Assembly (NCBI RefSeq): GCF_003121585.1
Contig: NZ_QEOO01000011.1
Location: 62,001-126,000 of the forward strand
Source: Nocardioides speluncae
GTDB taxonomy: Bacteria > Actinomycetota > Actinomycetes > Propionibacteriales > Nocardioidaceae
Length of the DNA stretch: 64,000 bases
Reading direction: 5' to 3'
Part shown: positions 60,240 through 64,000 of the stretch, one piece after another
Layout: every line of letters begins with the position of its first letter
How positions within the stretch are numbered: position 1 is the first letter of the stretch
Notes under the pieces: generated by a model
The model's input: only the letters and a program-made list of their open reading frames with translations
The model's database searches: none
What the model was told of the DNA's origin: nothing
Position numbers and translations under genes: made by a program

Positions 60240-61178
60240 TCACAGTTTGGCGCCGGCTGTCCGGGCCGGAAGATGGGTCCGCGGTGACATCCGCGGCCCG
60301 CGCCGCGGGCGGCGCAATCCGGACATGCCGACCAGCGCCTGCACCCGGTGCCGATGCGGCCGCCACGGCTCCAGCAGCTCGGCGAGGCCGTCGTCGTCGA
60401 TCTCCTCGCCGAGCAGCGCCCAGCCGATGTCCTTGGCGATGTGATAGTCGCCGAAGCTCACCGCGTCGGCGTCGCCGTGGGCGCGGAACCGCACCTCGGC
60501 GCTGGTCCACTGCCCGACGCCGGTCACGGACCGGAGCCGCCGGTCGGTCTCGTCGTGGTCGAGACTCGTCGTGCGCTCGAGCGACTCGGCCAGCCGGGCG
60601 GCGGTCACGATGGTGCGGGAGCGGGCCGGGTCGATGTGCAGCCGCAGCCACTCCCAGGACGGGACCATCCGCAGCTGGTGCGGGGTCGGCTGCACCATGA
60701 GCCGGCGCTCGGCGCCCGGGCCGGGTGCGTGCTCGCCGTACTGCCTGACCAGGTTGCGGAAGCCGGCGAACGCCTCCTGCCCGGTCACCTTCTGCTCAAT
60801 GATCGCGGGCAGCAGCGCCTCCATGACTCGACCGGACCTGCCGAGCCGCCAGTGCGGATGCCGCCGCCACGCCTCCTTGACCACCGGGTGCGTTGGCTCG
60901 AAGCCGCTCGGGTCATCCTCGGCACCCAGCAGAGCCGGCAGGCTGTCCAGCACCCAGGCGGCGCCGTCGCCCCAGGCGCGTGCGTGAACCTCGCCGAGGT
61001 CGGGCTTGCTGCGGACCACGAGCGTGGCCGCGCCGTCCGGTGTCCGGATTCCCCGCCAGTGCCGGCCGGCGTCGTCGATGCGGTACGTCGGGTCCCCCGG
61101 GCCGCGGCGGTGCGTGCTCAGGATCTGGCCGACCGGACACGGCCATTCCGGCCGCCACACCCGCTCGATCGCCGTCAC
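60240..61178 (-). CDS. AlkA-like DNA-3-methyladenine glycosylase
   Basis: This 312-residue HhH-GPD superfamily base-excision glycosylase has the helix-hairpin-helix LRSVTGVGQWTSAEVRFRAHGDADAVSFGDYH, including the Gly/Val hairpin and the catalytic Asp after it. The N-terminal part is the AlkA-like beta region. No iron-sulfur Cys cluster is present. GTG start with TACCGT six bases before it suggests a leaderless transcript. Confidence 0.87.
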   Translation of the reverse strand: MTAIERVWRPEWPCPVGQILSTHRRGPGDPTYRIDDAGRHWRGIRTPDGAATLVVRSKPDLGEVHARAWGDGAAWVLDSLPALLGAEDDPSGFEPTHPVVKEAWRRHPHWRLGRSGRVMEALLPAIIEQKVTGQEAFAGFRNLVRQYGEHAPGPGAERRLMVQPTPHQLRMVPSWEWLRLHIDPARSRTIVTAARLAESLERTTSLDHDETDRRLRSVTGVGQWTSAEVRFRAHGDADAVSFGDYHIAKDIGWALLGEEIDDDGLAELLEPWRPHRHRVQALVGMSGLRRPRRGPRMSPRTHLPARTAGAKL

Positions 61179-61182
61179 CGCC

Positions 61183-61431
61183 TCACGGTATCCCGCGACG
61201 GCGGCGGATCTCGGCCCGAAGGGCGGTTAGGGCAGTGGCAAGGACAAGGAATGCCGCGACTCCACCGAGGAAGATCAGCCACGAGTTGTCCGTCGGCACC
61301 GGCCAGCCGAACATATTCAGTCCGTCGCTCGGCGGATAGGAGTCGTCGCCCTGCGTTGGCCCCAGGATCGCCCACGTGACCAGCGCAGCCGCGAACGCGA
61401 CCAGGAGGTCCCCCAGGTGAAGGTCAGGCAT
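61183..61431 (-). CDS. Small two-helix membrane protein
   Basis: This 82-residue protein has two hydrophobic segments (LLVAFAAALVTWAILG and WLIFLGGVAAFLVLATALTAL) joined by a polar loop, and a basic end (RAEIRRRRGIP) that would sit inside. No family recognised. Its stop lies five bases upstream of the glycosylase start. Confidence 0.6.
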   Translation of the reverse strand: MPDLHLGDLLVAFAAALVTWAILGPTQGDDSYPPSDGLNMFGWPVPTDNSWLIFLGGVAAFLVLATALTALRAEIRRRRGIP

Positions 61432-61500
61432 GTCTCCACCATCGCACCCGGGAGGTCTCTAGGACCGAGAAATGTCGGTCGTCGGCGACACAATGGCGGT

Positions 61501-63012
61501 GTGCTGCTGGAAGAAGTCGTCTCCGCGTCAGCGACGGTCGCGGCCACCCGGTCCCGCAAGGCCAAGGTGGCCGCCCTCGCCGAGGCGCTGCGCGCCGCCG
61601 CGCCGGAGGAGATCGAGACCGTGACCGCCTACCTGTCCGGATCGCTGCGGCAGCGGCGTACCGGCCTCGGCTGGCGTGGGTTGGGTGCGCTCCCTCCCCC
61701 GGCCGAGGCGCCGACCCTCACCGTCACTGGTGTCCACGAGGCGTTCGACCGGATCAGCGTGCTGGCCGGCCCCGGTTCGCAGGCGGCCCGCGCGGCCGAG
61801 GTGGCGTCGCTCTTCGGCGCGGCCACTGCCGACGAGCAGCGCTGGCTGGGCGGTGTGGTCGCCGGCGGGGTCCGGCAGGGCGCACTTGACGCATTGGTGC
61901 AGGAGGCGGTGGCCGAGGCGGCTGGGCTGCCACTCGCGTCGGTACGCCGGGCGGCGATGCTGGCCGGAGCCACCGGTCCCGTCGCGGTCGCGGCGCTGAC
62001 CCGCGGCGAGGCGGCGCTGGCGGAGTACCAGCTCGAGGTGGGCCGACCGGTGCTGCCGATGCTGGCCTCGTCGGCCGGCAGTGTTGCCGAGGCGATGGCC
62101 AAGGCCGGCGGCGGCGAGGTGGCACTCGACTACAAGCTCGACGGGATCCGGCTGCAGGTCCACAAGCAGGGCGACCAGGTCCTGGCGGTGACGCGCAGCC
62201 TGGATGACATCACCCACCGGTTGCCCGAGGTGGTCGAGATCGTCCGCGCGCTGCCCGCGGAGAGCCTGGTCCTCGACGGTGAGGCGCTCGCCCTCGACGA
62301 CGGCGGCCGGCCGCGGCCGTTCCAGGAGACTGCCTCGCGGACGGCGCAGGGCGGCGGCGTCGCGGTCACGCCGTACTTCTTCGACCTGCTGGCCCTCGAC
62401 GGCGAGGATCTGCTCGACCGGCCGGGACGCGAGCGGATCGCACGCCTGGAGGCACTGGTGCCCGAGCGGCACCGGGTGCCGCGGCTGGTCACCTCCGACG
62501 TCACCGAGGCCCAGGCGTTCTACGACGACGCCTGCCGCAACGGTCAGGAGGGCGTGGTGATCAAGAACCTCGATGCGCCGTACGACGCCGGCCGCCGTGG
62601 CGCCTCCTGGGTGAAGGTCAAGCCGGTGCACACCGTCGACCTGGTCGTGCTGGCCGTCGAGGAGGGCAGCGGCCGCCGCCGCGGCTGGCTCTCCAACATC
62701 TGGCTCGGCGCCCGCGACCCGGAGACCGGCGGCTTCGTGATGCTCGGCAAGACGTTCAAGGGCATGACCGACGAGATGCTCGCCTGGCAGACCAAGCGGT
62801 TCACCGAGCTCGAGACCCACCGCGACGGCCATGTCGTCCACGTCCGCCCCGAGCAGGTCGTCGAGATCGCCTACGCCGGCGTCCAGCGCTCCACCCGGTA
62901 CCCCGGCGGCATCGCGCTGCGCTTCGCCCGCGTCGTGCGCTACCGCGACGACAAGCGCCCGGACGAGGCCGACACGATCGACTCCGTGCAGCCGTACCTA
63001 CCCGGCGGCTAG
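61501..63012 (+). CDS. ligB: ATP-dependent DNA ligase LigB-type
   Basis: This 503-residue ligase has an N-terminal DNA-binding domain (about 1-195), a nucleotidyltransferase core with the AMP-accepting Lys in DYKLDGIRLQVHK, motifs LVLDGEALAL and EGVVIKNL, and an OB-fold with SWVKVKP (motif V). Length and layout agree with M. tuberculosis LigB (Rv3062), a non-essential ligase. The GTG at 61501 directly follows a CACAAT box by six bases, hinting at a leaderless message. Confidence 0.94.
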   Translation: MLLEEVVSASATVAATRSRKAKVAALAEALRAAAPEEIETVTAYLSGSLRQRRTGLGWRGLGALPPPAEAPTLTVTGVHEAFDRISVLAGPGSQAARAAEVASLFGAATADEQRWLGGVVAGGVRQGALDALVQEAVAEAAGLPLASVRRAAMLAGATGPVAVAALTRGEAALAEYQLEVGRPVLPMLASSAGSVAEAMAKAGGGEVALDYKLDGIRLQVHKQGDQVLAVTRSLDDITHRLPEVVEIVRALPAESLVLDGEALALDDGGRPRPFQETASRTAQGGGVAVTPYFFDLLALDGEDLLDRPGRERIARLEALVPERHRVPRLVTSDVTEAQAFYDDACRNGQEGVVIKNLDAPYDAGRRGASWVKVKPVHTVDLVVLAVEEGSGRRRGWLSNIWLGARDPETGGFVMLGKTFKGMTDEMLAWQTKRFTELETHRDGHVVHVRPEQVVEIAYAGVQRSTRYPGGIALRFARVVRYRDDKRPDEADTIDSVQPYLPGG

Positions 63013-63417
63013 CGCGGCAACATCTCGTGCGATCTGGGCGAGTTGTTCGCCGGGCTCCATACCGAGGTCGGCAGTCACTCGCCAGCCGTGGTTAGTCCAG
63101 CCAGCGCGGTCATGCCGAAGGGTCACCGTAAGGCGCACGCGACCGTGCTCGTGCCGCGCCTCGAGGCGCAGGTCACCCTCGATTGACTCCCACGACCGCG
63201 CGTCCAGCCAGCCGCGCCAGGCGTCGGCCATCCCGCCGAAGAAGTCGGCCAAGTCTTGAAAGCCCGTCGTGTAGTTGTTCACCACGGACCGGGTAGCAGT
63301 CACCCCCTCGACCTCAAGCGTTGCCACGAGAACTTCCGGTGCTCCGACTCCTGGCTCGGGCACCAACTGGAGGCACTCGGTCGCATTACCTATTCGCACG
63401 GTGGGCATGAACTGCAT
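62998..63417 (-). CDS. DUF6228 family protein
   Basis: This 139-residue protein has the DUF6228 pattern: VATLEVEGVTATRSV, FFGGMADAWRGW, SWESIEGDLRLEARHEHGRVRLTVTLR, LGMEPGEQLAQIARDV. Function is unknown; relatives look like small soluble proteins sometimes found near immunity or toxin genes. Its 3' end overlaps the convergent ligase gene by 15 bases. Confidence 0.82.
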   Translation of the reverse strand: MQFMPTVRIGNATECLQLVPEPGVGAPEVLVATLEVEGVTATRSVVNNYTTGFQDLADFFGGMADAWRGWLDARSWESIEGDLRLEARHEHGRVRLTVTLRHDRAGWTNHGWRVTADLGMEPGEQLAQIARDVAALAAG

Positions 63418-63799
63418 CTTCGCGAAATCATTCCGCGCTCACGACGCGATTCGGTTTCCTTCGCTTCGTTCCCTGCACGATCACAGCCCTCCACAGGGAT
63501 CCACCCATGACCGGTCGTAGGTCGGTTCGGCCGTTCGACCGAGCCGCCGTCGGGCAAGGCGTCTTTGTACGGACATACCCGTACGTACAAAGGCGGGTTC
63601 GACGCTCGGAGCCTTCCGGGCCGATGCCAACTCTCGGCAGGCCGCCGGCGATTCTGAACGATTCCGTTCCCTGCGCCACTCGTGGTGACCGAAACGTACA
63701 GAATCGTGCCGGTTTTGCGGCCAGATGACGGCGGCACGACAGGACCTATGTGACACGGATGATGTAAACGACAGTTGCAGCATCCGTACACTTAGCCGC
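63418..63799. other. Intergenic region with two inverted repeats
   Basis: No convincing gene in this 382-bp stretch; open frames on both strands lack codon bias. It holds a dyad CTTTGTACG-N12-CGTACAAAG (63563-63592) and a second ACGGATG-N19-CATCCGT (63755-63787), the latter abutting the -10 box of the TetR gene. Confidence 0.6.
63755..63792 (+). promoter_or_regulatory. Putative operator and -10 of the TetR gene
   Basis: The dyad ACGGATG/CATCCGT ends exactly where TACACT (63787-63792) begins. The box lies seven bases before the ATG at 63800, so autorepression of a leaderless tetR transcript is plausible. Confidence 0.45.
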
Positions 63800-64000
63800 A
63801 TGACGGCAGACGCCACGGCCGAGTCCACCACTCCGCGGGACGGACGGCGCAGCGCCGCCGCCGCGCGGCGCCGGATCCGCGAGCGAGAGATCCTCGACGC
63901 GACCCGACGCCTCTTCGACGAGCGCGGCGTCCGCGACGCGCAGATCGAGGACATCGCGCGTGCGGTCGGGATCAACCGGGCGATCGTCTATCGCCACTTC
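63800..64000 (+). CDS. TetR-family regulator, 3' end cut by window edge
   Basis: The 67 codons in the window give a polar start (MTADATAESTTPRDG) and the complete TetR HTH: REILDATRRLFDERGVRDAQIEDIARAVGINRAIVYRHF. The ligand-binding domain lies beyond the edge, so the target is unknown. It is not KstR, which is at 26072. KstR2 is possible but unsupported here. Confidence 0.88.
   Translation, partial: MTADATAESTTPRDGRRSAAAARRRIREREILDATRRLFDERGVRDAQIEDIARAVGINRAIVYRHF

Noticed and set aside
63390..63791. 133-residue Cys/Arg-rich - strand protein
   Set aside because: No ribosome site, unusual composition, overlaps the DUF6228 start and two inverted repeats.

Overview
The window reads as chromosome of a high-GC actinobacterium of the Nocardioidaceae type (Nocardioides, Aeromicrobium or Kribbella-like). 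This is inferred from strong GC bias, many GTG starts, many apparently leaderless genes, two mce operons and a KstR steroid regulon. No 16S rRNA or other decisive taxonomic marker is present. The left edge cuts hsaD and the right edge cuts a TetR regulator.

Region 1 (1-26.7 kb) is mainly steroid catabolism in an order close to the Mycobacterium tuberculosis Rv3534c-Rv3574 block. It holds hsaA-hsaD (A/B ring opening), hsaE-hsaG-hsaF (ring fragment to pyruvate and propionyl/acetyl-CoA), the divergent kstD-hsd4B pair, a WS/DGAT-chsH2-chsH1-ltp2 operon (last side-chain cycle), a fused fadE34-like acyl-CoA dehydrogenase and the repressor gene kstR. Interrupting this are a secreted-protein island at 2.2-8.4 kb (SH3-like protein, GH16 glucanase, GH18 chitinase-like protein, Nep1-like cytolysin, two small cysteine-containing proteins) and an unfamiliar cassette between fadE34 and kstR (methyltransferase, squalene-cyclase-fold protein, methyltransferase, GT4 glycosyltransferase).

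Region 2 (27.0-30.3 kb) is a dense array of 25 tRNA genes on the + strand, interrupted by one HNH endonuclease gene on the - strand. By anticodon the array covers all 20 amino acids. Several members are unusual: a tRNA-Pro with an 8-nt anticodon loop, a tRNA-Gly with C33, a short-variable-loop tRNA with a Leu anticodon, and a tRNA-Met with a very short D region.

Region 3 (30.4-44.1 kb) is a KstR-controlled steroid uptake and redox block. It contains a ferredoxin reductase, a PPOX-fold protein, a 3Fe-4S ferredoxin, an Hsd4A-like dehydrogenase and an SDR, then a full mce4-type importer (yrbE4A/B, mce4A-F, two Mce-associated proteins). Seven KstR-type operators (TAGAAC-N2-GTTCTA type) sit in front of the steroid transcription units.

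Region 4 (44.1-51.2 kb) is housekeeping: DUF1707 protein, uvrB-VOC-MmcQ, a PLD-type cardiolipin synthase, an SDR and a CMD-family protein. A 31-bp tandem array that reverses orientation lies at 44.76-45.15 kb.

Region 5 (51.3-60.2 kb) is a second mce operon (yrbEA/B, mceA-F) headed by a tandem SCP2-like sterol-carrier protein and lacking a visible KstR site. Region 6 (60.2-64.0 kb) holds an AlkA-like glycosylase, a small membrane protein, an ATP-dependent DNA ligase, a DUF6228 protein and the start of a TetR gene.

Taken together, Mce importers and SCP2/Mas accessory proteins bring sterols in, ferredoxin/FNR supplies electrons, the Chs/Ltp2/FadE34/Hsd4 enzymes shorten the side chain, KstD and Hsa enzymes open the rings, and KstR represses the set until steroid-CoA is present. 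Intergenic space carries at least three repeat families: a palindromic element built on CACTAGGTACCTAGTG, a GGTTGAGGAGGTCGC element, and the 31-bp array.
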